Positions 19,366 through 28,962 of a DNA stretch of 31,303 bases are shown here, in pieces. Every line of letters starts with the position of its first letter. Within the stretch, counting starts at the first letter, position 1. The position numbers and the translations under genes are program-made. This DNA is from a virus, in the IMG/VR virus record IMGVR_UViG_3300034418_001057, positions 1-31,303 of that record; one strand, 5' to 3'. The notes under the pieces are model-generated. The model was given only the letters and a program-made list of their open reading frames with translations. It had not been told where the DNA came from and made no database searches.

Positions 19366-21635
19366 TGCAGAAGATAACTGTACCTATAAATAGCTTTCAG
19401 TTTGGTGAGGTAAGCCCTTCGCTTTTATCAAGAACGGACTCTCCTATATACAATGCGTCTGCTCAGAAGATTGAGAATATGTTTTTGCGATCAGAGGGCG
19501 GTGTAATTAAACGTGCTGGTCTAAAAAACATTTATCGTTTTTCCGACATTACAATTGACTCAACTAAAAAGCAGCAATCTCGTTTGTTGCCTTTTATCTT
19601 TTCGGATGATGAGCAATATGTAATCTCATTAGAGCATGAGAAGGTGCGCTGTTTCTTTATTGACCCCACTACTGGCGACACAAGTCTAGTAGATACGATT
19701 ACTACAGATGTGGATGGCAATACTCTTAAGTTTGATCACGATTATTTAAGTGAATACACATTTGCCCAAGAAGCAGATGTTATGTTTATTTGCCATAACT
19801 TGTTTATGCCGCAGCAAATCATTCGGACTAGCCTTACTACGTTTGAAGTATCGGCTTATACATTTGATACTAAAGCTGATAATGCTCTTATCTATCAGCC
19901 GTATTATAACTTCCAAGCTTTTACTAATAAACTTGATCCCGCAGCAACAACTGGCAGCGGTATAACTGTGACTACAACTGATGCATATTTTGATACAACA
20001 GGTACGCAATCTGGCGGCAATTACCCTGACTCAAAGCATGTTGGGGTTACATTAAAGTATCATGACAGTGAAATGGAGATTCAGTCTGTCCAATCTTCCA
20101 CTCAAGCTACTGTTAATATCGTTGATACGCTTGAAGCCATTTTGACAATTAACTCTTTTAGAACAACAGAGGGTAGTAGCACTATAGAAGTTACTTATGA
20201 AGAACATGGTTATAATGTTGGCGATAGCATTATTATTTCAGATGCAGGTGGATTTGCAGGTTTAAGTGCTAATCAAATTAATGGCACAAGAACAGTAACA
20301 TCTATTCCAAATGATAATACATTTACATTTAATGCAGCATCAACAGCTAATGCTTCATTAGCAGGTGGTGGTACACCACACATTGATTCTCATGCCCCAA
20401 CAACAAATTGGTATGAGCAATCATTCTCTGAACTAAGAGGATACCCTGCGGCAATTACATTCCATGAAAATAGGTTAGTGTTTGCTGGTACAATTGCGCA
20501 GCCAGACTCAATCTGGATGAGCAAAAAAAGTAGATACTATAACTTTGACATAGGTGAAGCAGAAGCCGCTGATTCAATACAAGTCACAGCAAGCCTTGGT
20601 GAAGTGAATCAAATTCGTCACTTGGTGTCTAACCGTGACCTACAAGTGTTCACTGCGACCTCTGAAATGTACATTCCATCATTTGAGGCGCAGCCTCTTA
20701 CCCCAACAAATGTGCAAGTAAAACGTCAAACGCCTTTCGGTATAGATTTTGTTAGACCGCAGTTGCTTGATGGTGCGTCTGTATTTGTGCAGACAGGCGG
20801 TAACATTGTTCGAGAATATATCTATACTGATACTGAGGCCGCTTATACATCTGTTGCTATATCTGGCATTTCATCACATTTAGTTCGTGATCCAGTTGAG
20901 ATGAATACTCTTAATGGTGCGGTTGATCGTTCTGAAAGCTATCTGTTTATGATTAACAAAGATGGCAAGATGGCTGTGTTCAATTCAAACCGCGCTGAGA
21001 AACGTGCAGGTTGGGTAGAGTTTACATCACAAGGCAAATTTCATTCATCAGTCACAGTAGATGAGAAGGTTTTTGTTAGTCTTATTATTGATGTTGGTGA
21101 TGGCACAGAAAACTTAGTTTTGTGTCAGCTAACATACGATCACAATATGGACTACGCAAAAAACTATACTGGTACTGCTGGTGTATTTGATGTCAGTGCA
21201 GACTTTGAAGATGGTGCTGTTGTTAATGTCATTGATGGAAATAACTATGTTGGTGAGTTTACTGTAGCATCAGGAAGTATAGATGTATCTGCTGTTGATC
21301 CTGACTTGGCTGCAGCAGAAATAGGTTACAAGTTTGACGTAACGCTAACAACCAATCCTATAGATATTAATTTAGCAAATGGCCCTGCCACTGGTAGACC
21401 TAGAGCTTTAGCATCTGTCATTCTTGATCTTAACAGTACGCTATCAACATCTGTAAACGGAACAAATCTAGTCATTAGGCAAGTGCGTGATGATCTGTCT
21501 CAACAGCTAGAACCGTTTACTGGTAAAAAAGAATTTAGACTTCTTGGATATTCGCGCGATCCACAGATTACAATATCGCAAGAAGCGCCATTGCCAATGC
21601 AGGTTAATGGATTAGTAGCGGAGCTAGTATTGTAA
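19365..21635 (+). CDS. Tail tubular protein B (T7 gp12-like nozzle)
   Basis: A 756-residue protein that begins with the conserved NSFQFGEVSPSLLSRTDSPI and continues with a RSEGGVIKRAGLKNIYRF block, both typical of the podovirus nozzle family. The chain is beta-rich throughout, with FHENRLVFAGTIAQPDSIWM near residue 365-385, a motif shared by these proteins. It forms the hexameric tail nozzle through which DNA and core proteins exit. It is coupled to tail tubular A upstream and to the first internal virion protein downstream (TAATG overlaps at both ends). Confidence 0.92.
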   Translation: MQKITVPINSFQFGEVSPSLLSRTDSPIYNASAQKIENMFLRSEGGVIKRAGLKNIYRFSDITIDSTKKQQSRLLPFIFSDDEQYVISLEHEKVRCFFIDPTTGDTSLVDTITTDVDGNTLKFDHDYLSEYTFAQEADVMFICHNLFMPQQIIRTSLTTFEVSAYTFDTKADNALIYQPYYNFQAFTNKLDPAATTGSGITVTTTDAYFDTTGTQSGGNYPDSKHVGVTLKYHDSEMEIQSVQSSTQATVNIVDTLEAILTINSFRTTEGSSTIEVTYEEHGYNVGDSIIISDAGGFAGLSANQINGTRTVTSIPNDNTFTFNAASTANASLAGGGTPHIDSHAPTTNWYEQSFSELRGYPAAITFHENRLVFAGTIAQPDSIWMSKKSRYYNFDIGEAEAADSIQVTASLGEVNQIRHLVSNRDLQVFTATSEMYIPSFEAQPLTPTNVQVKRQTPFGIDFVRPQLLDGASVFVQTGGNIVREYIYTDTEAAYTSVAISGISSHLVRDPVEMNTLNGAVDRSESYLFMINKDGKMAVFNSNRAEKRAGWVEFTSQGKFHSSVTVDEKVFVSLIIDVGDGTENLVLCQLTYDHNMDYAKNYTGTAGVFDVSADFEDGAVVNVIDGNNYVGEFTVASGSIDVSAVDPDLAAAEIGYKFDVTLTTNPIDINLANGPATGRPRALASVILDLNSTLSTSVNGTNLVIRQVRDDLSQQLEPFTGKKEFRLLGYSRDPQITISQEAPLPMQVNGLVAELVL

Positions 21636-22240
21636 TGGAAGCTTTCGGAAATATGTTCAGCAATTTCTTGAACATTGGCATGTCATTCTGGAACAGCACA
21701 TCTACACTTGCGATGGACATGTACCAGATGGACACAATGTCCAAGATGGGTCAGCTAAAAGTTGATGCACTTCTTAGCGCTGCCGATGCTCAAATGGAGC
21801 AAGCCGAGCTTCAAGCTAAAGAGTATGAGATTGAGCGCAAGGCATCAGCGGTACAAGCGTCACAAACATATGCGCAACGTATGGCTGAATACTCAGAAGC
21901 TACTGAGTTTAACAGCTTTGTTCGAGAGAGTTTACTCGGCGGTGGTGAAAGCATGAGCGTTAATGCATTCGTCAGACGACAGGCAGAGATGGTTGCTGAA
22001 GATGCAAACAGAATAAACAGTCAGGCTATTGCTGTTGATTCCGCTTTAGCTAGAGAAGGACACATGAGTTTGTTGCGTGGGATTAATGCTGCAAGAGCAA
22101 CACGAAACCAAGCGCTTCAAACTGCATACCAAAATACAATTGATCTTCTTCAAGTCTCTGATCCTATTAGTACAGGTATTGGGATAGCCAAAGACGTTAA
22201 GAAGATTTTTACCACTATCCGTGACTTTAGGAATCCTTGA
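21635..22240 (+). CDS. Internal virion protein B-like (T7 gp14 position)
   Basis: A 201-residue protein. The N-terminus has an apolar, membrane-active-looking segment (MEAFGNMFSNFLNIGMSFWN), followed by a long Ala/Gln/Glu-rich helix (QMEQAELQAKEYEIERKASA and onward) and a helical C-terminus (IGIAKDVKKIFTTIRDF). Size, alpha-helical composition and place after the nozzle gene match the gp14-type core protein that helps form the ejection channel in the outer membrane. Assignment rests on position and composition rather than a sharp motif. Confidence 0.7.
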   Translation: MEAFGNMFSNFLNIGMSFWNSTSTLAMDMYQMDTMSKMGQLKVDALLSAADAQMEQAELQAKEYEIERKASAVQASQTYAQRMAEYSEATEFNSFVRESLLGGGESMSVNAFVRRQAEMVAEDANRINSQAIAVDSALAREGHMSLLRGINAARATRNQALQTAYQNTIDLLQVSDPISTGIGIAKDVKKIFTTIRDFRNP

Positions 22241-22242
22241 AA

Positions 22243-25200
22243 ATGAAGCCAGTAGTAAAGCAACGAACCGAGTTCTTTAACAAGCCTATTGGCGTCACTT
22301 CTATCCGCACTGGCGAGCCAGAAATGTGGCAAAGCATAGCTGCATCAGCGGATGCTAGATATAGAGATGCTTATCAATACAATGCTGAACGAGCAAAGCA
22401 GAAGGGTGAGGAGCAAGCGGCTGCTGTCCCGACTAAAGACTTGTTTGTTATTGATCCTAATACTCAGAAGCCTGTTGCGCTAGAGCCACCACGCAGCTTT
22501 GGAATGATTGGTCGCCAAGCGTATCAAAACCTTATTAGCCGTAGGTTTGAGGAATCAATTCAGGCTGAACTTGAAAGTAAAGCGCAAGAATATGCGCAAA
22601 AGTATCCTAGCTCTGGCACATTTCAACAAGAGTTTGCGCGACACATAGAGAATATGGTTGCCCCATCTATGGATGACTCTGGTGAGATGAGCGCATATGG
22701 TCGTGTCATCAATGAACTTGGTGCTGAGTATCTTGCGTCAACTACTGCTGCTATGAAGAAGCGGGAAGCTGAGATTGCCAAAGCTAAACTTAAGCGTCAC
22801 AACCAAGTTACTAGGTACACCAATAGCCGCAAGGCAGTGATCATGGCTGCGGAAGGTGATATAACTGGCGCACGATTGCTTCTTGAGGAAGAATATCATC
22901 GTGTTTCAGAAGAATTTATGGCAGGTGAAGTTCCGTTTAGCGAATATACCAAAGTACAAGATCAGATTGATGGGCTTGAATCTTTAGTATCGACAAACTC
23001 TCTGTCCAAATATTACGTTGAGAATGATGACATACAGGCTCAGATTGTTCTCGCTATCCAAAATCCAGCGTTCAAAGAAAAGCTACCGCCAGAAATTGCT
23101 AAGCAAATAGAAACTGCGTTGCTTACAACGACACCAACTAATCTTGTTAGTGCGTTAGAGTCGTTTGATAAGAGCATGGATGAGTATCTAGACAAACAGA
23201 TTGAGATTGCTCGAAACAATTATCTTAGCAACATCAATCGAACAACAACTATTGCTGATATTGATAGGACAATTGTTTCTGTGCCTGATACTATAAAGCC
23301 AGAAGTCCGATCCGATCTTATTATTGAGGCTGCAACTCAGAGAATACATGGAAGCATTAGTGAAATTGGTGACGTTGGCCCTCTTGCTGACGAACTTCTT
23401 AATGTATCTTTCAATGATACCGATGCACTGACGAAAGTTTTAGGCAAAGAGTTTGTTGCTGAGTTAAGAGAGCTATCGTTTGAAGAACGAGAAACCATTG
23501 CCAAAGGCATCAACGCTCGTAGTTCTGCTTTAAATAATCAGCGTTCAGAAGAACAAAGATTTCTTAAAAACGCATTTGACGCTCAAATTATAGACATTGC
23601 TGACAATAAAACTTACAGCATTGAGGGGCGAATTGCTAAATCAAATGAAGTTATCGCTCAGATTCAGGCATCTAACTTCGACAATAAAGCATCTAAGATT
23701 GATGCGGTGCAAGCTGCTACTGCACAGGCTTTGCAAAATCAAGTAGACCTTAGATTCATGAGTGGCTCTGAGCTTGAGTATTTATCAAGTTTAATCAGAA
23801 CAGGTGATACTCCTAGTTCGGTTTCTTATCAAAGAATCACTGGACTAAAGACAGATGGCAAAGTGCCGAATGATTTTATGGTTGCATACGAAGCCATGAG
23901 ATACTCAGCAAGCATTAATCGCACTACTACTGAGTCAAAGATTGAATCTGCTAAAAAAGGCGTTACTGACTATTACAATAGATTAGTTTCTGACAATACT
24001 ATTGAAAGAAGTAAGCAAGCTGTTGCTGGCGGTTATGCAACTCAAGATGATATTGAAAGGTTAGATAAGGAATACTTTAACGGTATGAGTATTCCATTAG
24101 AGCGTCTGATTAATGACACTCGGGTAGTAGAAGCTGCAACAAAAGGTGTAATATTTCCTACGTTTGCCAAAGCTATTTACAGCAACTTTGCAGGTGGTGA
24201 TTCTAAGAAGTCAGCTTTGGCCTTACAAACATTTGCTGAGTACCAGCTTGCCGAGGCAGTCGTTGATGGACAGTCAATACAATACAATCTAATGCGCAAG
24301 TCACTTGATCCAATGCAATATGGCATGATGGATGCTGCGCTTGCTGCTGTAAATGTGATGGGTGTTAGCCCTGCTGAGTTCTCAGTGCGCCAACAAACTT
24401 ATGCACAAGATGGTGGCAATATCTTTGACGATGTTAAAGCTGATTTAAATGTGCCAAAAACTAGAAACATCTCTACTGCATTTGATGCTTTAGGTATGAA
24501 TATTAGTCCTAAGTTTAAAGAAGAACTTCAGGGTGCATTGATTGCCCGTAAGGTTATGGGAATGCCTGTGACTGAAGAAGGGCTTGAGTCATTTGTTGAT
24601 GAGTATGTTTCATCTATGAATATGACTGCTGATATGTTTGTTATGGCTCCAACTATTGATGGCATGTCTCAGTATTCAAGATTTTCTTGGATGAATACAA
24701 ACGACATGTCTGCAATGAGAGAGCAAGTAATTGGTGCAATAGCTGATGCGCCAGAATATCAACGTATGTTTACTGGTGGTACATTCTTAGATGCGGCGGT
24801 TGAGATATTTATGCAAGCGGTGCCTGGGCGTAATGCAATTGCAATGTTGCGTGAGCAAGAAGATGTGATTGCAAACCTTAACACTGACCGTGAAAAAACA
24901 ATGAAGATGATGCAGATTCTTGGTGTTGATGTTCACTATCAGCCTGTGGTCGAAGCATTTGAAAACGGACAGCCAGCATATCGTGCTGGGTTTAAGACTA
25001 CAGATGGTCGGTTTGAGCCGTTCACAGTAAACAATGAGTTTGTTATTGTGTCTCCACCTGCGCCAGACGAAACAACTGGCTCACTTCTTTTCCAACAAGT
25101 AAACAATAGGGCAAGAATACTAGCTGTTACTGGTGAAGATTACAGCCGTATTGCTGATCCAAATACTAGAATTGCTTTAGCTAGAACAGACGTGCGCATT

Positions 25201-25326
25201 CAGCAACTTCGAGGGCAGCAACAAACCCTTGAGGATTTCCAAGCAAATCCACAGCTATTCCAAGAGCTAACAGAATTGCTTGAAGGTACTGGTGTATCTC
25301 TTGAGGAAATAATCAATGGAAATTAA
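22243..25326 (+). CDS. Internal virion protein C-like (T7 gp15 position)
   Basis: A protein of about 1027 residues. The ATG at 22243 is preferred; a TTG at 22237 overlaps the previous stop and cannot be excluded. It is almost all alpha-helical and polar, rich in Glu, Gln, Lys and Asp, with no transmembrane segment and no enzyme motif seen. Such large helical proteins make the core stacked on the portal and are ejected into the cell ahead of DNA. It is larger than T7 gp15 (about 750) and overlaps the next gene by 11 bases. Confidence 0.75.
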   Translation: MKPVVKQRTEFFNKPIGVTSIRTGEPEMWQSIAASADARYRDAYQYNAERAKQKGEEQAAAVPTKDLFVIDPNTQKPVALEPPRSFGMIGRQAYQNLISRRFEESIQAELESKAQEYAQKYPSSGTFQQEFARHIENMVAPSMDDSGEMSAYGRVINELGAEYLASTTAAMKKREAEIAKAKLKRHNQVTRYTNSRKAVIMAAEGDITGARLLLEEEYHRVSEEFMAGEVPFSEYTKVQDQIDGLESLVSTNSLSKYYVENDDIQAQIVLAIQNPAFKEKLPPEIAKQIETALLTTTPTNLVSALESFDKSMDEYLDKQIEIARNNYLSNINRTTTIADIDRTIVSVPDTIKPEVRSDLIIEAATQRIHGSISEIGDVGPLADELLNVSFNDTDALTKVLGKEFVAELRELSFEERETIAKGINARSSALNNQRSEEQRFLKNAFDAQIIDIADNKTYSIEGRIAKSNEVIAQIQASNFDNKASKIDAVQAATAQALQNQVDLRFMSGSELEYLSSLIRTGDTPSSVSYQRITGLKTDGKVPNDFMVAYEAMRYSASINRTTTESKIESAKKGVTDYYNRLVSDNTIERSKQAVAGGYATQDDIERLDKEYFNGMSIPLERLINDTRVVEAATKGVIFPTFAKAIYSNFAGGDSKKSALALQTFAEYQLAEAVVDGQSIQYNLMRKSLDPMQYGMMDAALAAVNVMGVSPAEFSVRQQTYAQDGGNIFDDVKADLNVPKTRNISTAFDALGMNISPKFKEELQGALIARKVMGMPVTEEGLESFVDEYVSSMNMTADMFVMAPTIDGMSQYSRFSWMNTNDMSAMREQVIGAIADAPEYQRMFTGGTFLDAAVEIFMQAVPGRNAIAMLREQEDVIANLNTDREKTMKMMQILGVDVHYQPVVEAFENGQPAYRAGFKTTDGRFEPFTVNNEFVIVSPPAPDETTGSLLFQQVNNRARILAVTGEDYSRIADPNTRIALARTDVRIQQLRGQQQTLEDFQANPQLFQELTELLEGTGVSLEEIINGN

Positions 25327-28300
25327 TGTCCCCAATTTACCTCCGCTACCAGTAGAAAAAACTCCTGATCCAGCTGACCAGCGCATTACCATAGGTCAAA
25401 CTGGCAACGCTCAAATACAAACTACATTTGGCAGCGTGTTTGATCAGCTATCTTTCTACACAAGCGAAGGTAAATTTGAGGCAAACGCAGCGCAGTCTGT
25501 AGAAGATTACATTGAAAAGCATAACCTTCCATCGCCACTAGCCAATCACATGAGAGCGTTTGGCTCTGCAAGCATGGATGATTTCAACCGTGCAGTACAG
25601 TTTGTACAAAGCAGACAACGTTCACAATATGCGATGGAAAACTCTAGTCTTGGCGCTCAGATTATTACTGACCCAACTATTCCTCTTAGCATCTTTACTC
25701 CATATGCATCAGTCAAAGCGCTGCAAGTTGGCTCAAAAGCTTTGCAATTCTTTAGGCAAGCTGGCGTAAAAGGCATTAAGAATCCAGTTCGCATGGCAGC
25801 TAGTGCGCGGCGTATTGCCAGAGGCGATATGAGCCGCCCTGAAATAACTAAACTACTTGCTCTTGATGGTGCGGTGTCTACTGGCGCAATGACATTCCCA
25901 GAGGCTTTGAGTCAAGCTGGTATTGATCCAGAAGAAGCAGTTAATGACATGCTAACAGCTTCATTGATTACAAGTGCGGGTGCATTGTTTGGTGGTGGAT
26001 TAGGTTACACCTTTTCATCACTGCGGCCTCAACGTGAAGCAGCTAGAACACGCGCATTTAATGAAGGCTATCGTGATTATCTAAATGGCACATCTGACAA
26101 ACCAATAGAAGCAGGTGAGGACACATCACTTGCTGGCGGTTGGTTTACCAATTCTTGGTTTATGAAGGCTGTGCCAACGCCAGTGCGTCAAGTTTTGCAA
26201 AGCGAACGCTATGATGAATTTCTAAAAATGGAAATGCTGGCATTGGCTGGCGACAACGGTATGCCGCTGGTTATGAACCAGCTTGGTAAGTCTGCGGGTT
26301 CTTCTGTATTTACAAACTCTGGTCGCCGCGCAGGTGAATGGTTTGCTACGCTTGAGCAGTTAGACTCTACATACAATGAGCTAATGTCAGCCAAGGGGCG
26401 TGGCGATGTTCAGGTTCTGAACTTGGAATTACGCAATGCGATGGAAAAGATTAGGGGCCGCATTGGCAAAGAAAGCTACACCAAGCAAGAGTGGTATACA
26501 CACATTGGTCGATTGTATGTAGATGAAATCCCTGCCGAAAAGCTAACAGATCAAGAGGTTCGATCTGTTGCTGCGCTTGAAAAGTTCTTTGATAATTACC
26601 GCAAAGAAATGGAAGACCTTGGTCTTATCAATAGCCGAGATATGTTTGAGACTAAGTTCATAGAAGCTCTTGGTCGCAAAGGCGAAAAGATTTCTATGAC
26701 AAATGGCATCATCCAGCAAAACAAACAGTGGATGCAAGGTCAGCAAGCAAAGCTGTCAACAGAATATGAAAAGCTTACAAACAAGCTTGGCTCATTGGCT
26801 AATACCGCACAAACACGCGGCTTAACCGCAAAGCAATTAAAGCTGCAAGATGATTTGCAACGTGAGCTAGTAGAGAAGCAAGCTGAAATGACACGGTTTG
26901 ATGAGCTATTTGACATGATCTCATCAGCTAAGAACATTGATGATCTATACGGAATGCGCAGTAAGCTAGACCTTACGCCCAAAATGCGAGAGGGGCTTGG
27001 CACTTTATCTAAATCTGTAGATGATCTTGTTGCCCAGATTGATAATTTAAAAAGATACTTGGACACAGTTGATAGTCAGCCAAAGGCTAGATACCTTCCA
27101 CGTTTCTTTAACCGTCAAGCAATTGCATCAGATCGCCAAGTATTCAAAGATATATTGATGCGCTGGTATCGCAATAATCCAGAGATACGCACCATCGAAG
27201 ACGGTCAGGTTGTTGTTCGCAAGTTGAGTACAGCACCAGAAGAAGTTGCAAAACGTGCGGAATCTACTATTGCTGCAATCATGGAAGAAACAGAAGAAGA
27301 AGCGATTGAGGCAATCTTCTCTGGCTTTGGTCGCGGCAAGCACTTCATGGAAAGAACGCTCGACATTCCAAACTCAGAAATAAAAGACTTTATTGTCACT
27401 GATGTTAAGGAACTGATGATTGCTTACACTAATCGTGTTGCGCCTAAGATTGAATATCATAAGCGTTTTGTTGATCCTGAGAATGGTGGACTTCAAAGTT
27501 TAGAGGCTCGTCTTGAATATTACCGCAACTATATGCGTGAGCGTGGTTATTCTAAGAAAGAGATAGATCAATACATTAAGAACTTTGTTCATAGTTATGA
27601 TCGCGTTGTTGGGACTACCCTTAAACGCGCTGATGCAATAGATACAAAACTTGCTGATGCACTACGCACTGCGACAAGTTGGACATTCCTTGGTTCATCT
27701 GGAATTGCTGCGGTTGGCGACTTGTCTACTTTGTTCATGGATCACGAAATGAACACTATAGGCAAAGCTTTCTTGTCTATATTAGACTCCAACAATTCTG
27801 CATTTAAGATGGGCAAGCGTGAGGCTAATCTTGCTGGTGAGGCGCTAGAAATTACCATGGGAACAACGCATCTGCGTTACATGGAAAGTTTATCTAATGA
27901 TATGTTTGGCAAAGGTACATTCGATAAGCTTAACAATGCTTTCTATATTGCTAATGGTTTGTCTTTGGTTACTACCGCAGCCAAAAGCTTAGATGGTTTA
28001 GTGCGCAGCCACACAATTATCGAAGCTTCAATGAAGTTGACCAAGGATAAAGCAACCAAGTTTGAGCAAGAGTTTTTGGCGCGGTATAACATTACGCCTG
28101 AATTAGCGCAGCGTATTTCAGAAATGCCAGTGCAAAAAACAGATCAGGGTTTGTTCTTAGCTAACACTGAGGCTTGGACTGATGAGTTGGTGGTACAAGA
28201 GTTTCGCAATGCTTTGCGCAGCGGGATTATGAACCGAGTAATTATGGGTACACCTGCCGATAAGCCAATTATGATGGACGGTGTTGCTTACGTTCCTATA

Positions 28301-28903
28301 AGCTTGGGTCGCCAATTTGGTTTGAAAGAAGATAGCCGTGTGCTTGGATATGCGCGGGTTGAGTCTGGATTACTTGCGCTGCCGTTTACTTTCTACAGCT
28401 ATACAATGGGTGCATTAAGTAAGATTACAGCAAACTATGCAGCGGGATCAGTGCGCAATCCAATGGCGCATATGGCTGTTGCAATGGGTCTAGGCTCTAT
28501 GATTGTTCGTGTTCGTACACCAGATTACATTTGGAATGACATGGAGCCACAGGACAAAATTGCCAGATCATTTGATTTTTCTGGACTTGCTGCTCTTTAT
28601 TCTGACTTGACGTACAGAGCTATAACAATGGCGCATGAGATGGGTATTACCAATGAGACATTCATTTCTCCTAAATTTAAAGCAGAACCAGACATGCTTG
28701 GTGCATTAGCATCGTTTGGTGGCGCACCTGCCGATTGGACTTATGGTGTTGCGCAAGGAATAGGCGACATGCTTTCTGGTAATATGAGTGATGGTGCAAA
28801 GGCTTTAGTGCGGCACACTCCACTAATAAATGCTTTTGCTTTCCAAGGTTTGCTTAAAGATACGGCTATGGATATTGCTGGGTCACTACCGAATAGACCT
28901 TAA
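25316..28903 (+). CDS. Internal virion protein D-like (T7 gp16 position)
   Basis: An 1195-residue protein with GAGGAA before ATG. It starts with a proline-rich segment (NVPNLPPLPVEKTPDPADQ), has apolar stretches near residues 118-150 and 205-235 (LTASLITSAGALFGGGLGYT) that could enter a membrane, then long coiled-coil regions (about 460-590) and a helical C-terminal half. T7 gp16 carries a lytic transglycosylase domain at its N-terminus; I see no such motif here, so peptidoglycan-cutting activity is not supported. The size and place before the tail fibre gene fit the innermost ejection protein. Confidence 0.75.
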   Translation: MEINVPNLPPLPVEKTPDPADQRITIGQTGNAQIQTTFGSVFDQLSFYTSEGKFEANAAQSVEDYIEKHNLPSPLANHMRAFGSASMDDFNRAVQFVQSRQRSQYAMENSSLGAQIITDPTIPLSIFTPYASVKALQVGSKALQFFRQAGVKGIKNPVRMAASARRIARGDMSRPEITKLLALDGAVSTGAMTFPEALSQAGIDPEEAVNDMLTASLITSAGALFGGGLGYTFSSLRPQREAARTRAFNEGYRDYLNGTSDKPIEAGEDTSLAGGWFTNSWFMKAVPTPVRQVLQSERYDEFLKMEMLALAGDNGMPLVMNQLGKSAGSSVFTNSGRRAGEWFATLEQLDSTYNELMSAKGRGDVQVLNLELRNAMEKIRGRIGKESYTKQEWYTHIGRLYVDEIPAEKLTDQEVRSVAALEKFFDNYRKEMEDLGLINSRDMFETKFIEALGRKGEKISMTNGIIQQNKQWMQGQQAKLSTEYEKLTNKLGSLANTAQTRGLTAKQLKLQDDLQRELVEKQAEMTRFDELFDMISSAKNIDDLYGMRSKLDLTPKMREGLGTLSKSVDDLVAQIDNLKRYLDTVDSQPKARYLPRFFNRQAIASDRQVFKDILMRWYRNNPEIRTIEDGQVVVRKLSTAPEEVAKRAESTIAAIMEETEEEAIEAIFSGFGRGKHFMERTLDIPNSEIKDFIVTDVKELMIAYTNRVAPKIEYHKRFVDPENGGLQSLEARLEYYRNYMRERGYSKKEIDQYIKNFVHSYDRVVGTTLKRADAIDTKLADALRTATSWTFLGSSGIAAVGDLSTLFMDHEMNTIGKAFLSILDSNNSAFKMGKREANLAGEALEITMGTTHLRYMESLSNDMFGKGTFDKLNNAFYIANGLSLVTTAAKSLDGLVRSHTIIEASMKLTKDKATKFEQEFLARYNITPELAQRISEMPVQKTDQGLFLANTEAWTDELVVQEFRNALRSGIMNRVIMGTPADKPIMMDGVAYVPISLGRQFGLKEDSRVLGYARVESGLLALPFTFYSYTMGALSKITANYAAGSVRNPMAHMAVAMGLGSMIVRVRTPDYIWNDMEPQDKIARSFDFSGLAALYSDLTYRAITMAHEMGITNETFISPKFKAEPDMLGALASFGGAPADWTYGVAQGIGDMLSGNMSDGAKALVRHTPLINAFAFQGLLKDTAMDIAGSLPNRP

Positions 28904-28906
28904 TAT

Positions 28907-28942
28907 TTGTGCGTTGAGCAAAACATAGTGCAATGTTAATTG
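28907..28942 (+). promoter_or_regulatory. TTGTGCGTTG element before the tail fibre gene
   Basis: The 10-mer TTGTGCGTTG (28907-28916) lies three bases after the stop of the internal virion protein gene. It overlaps TTGAGC (28914-28919), followed after 17 bases by TAATTG (28937-28942), a weak promoter-like pair. The short gap also allows an imperfect stem between AGCAAAACAT and ATGTTAATTGCT. Confidence 0.3.
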
Positions 28943-28962
28943 CTTAAAAAAAGGTAAACGGT

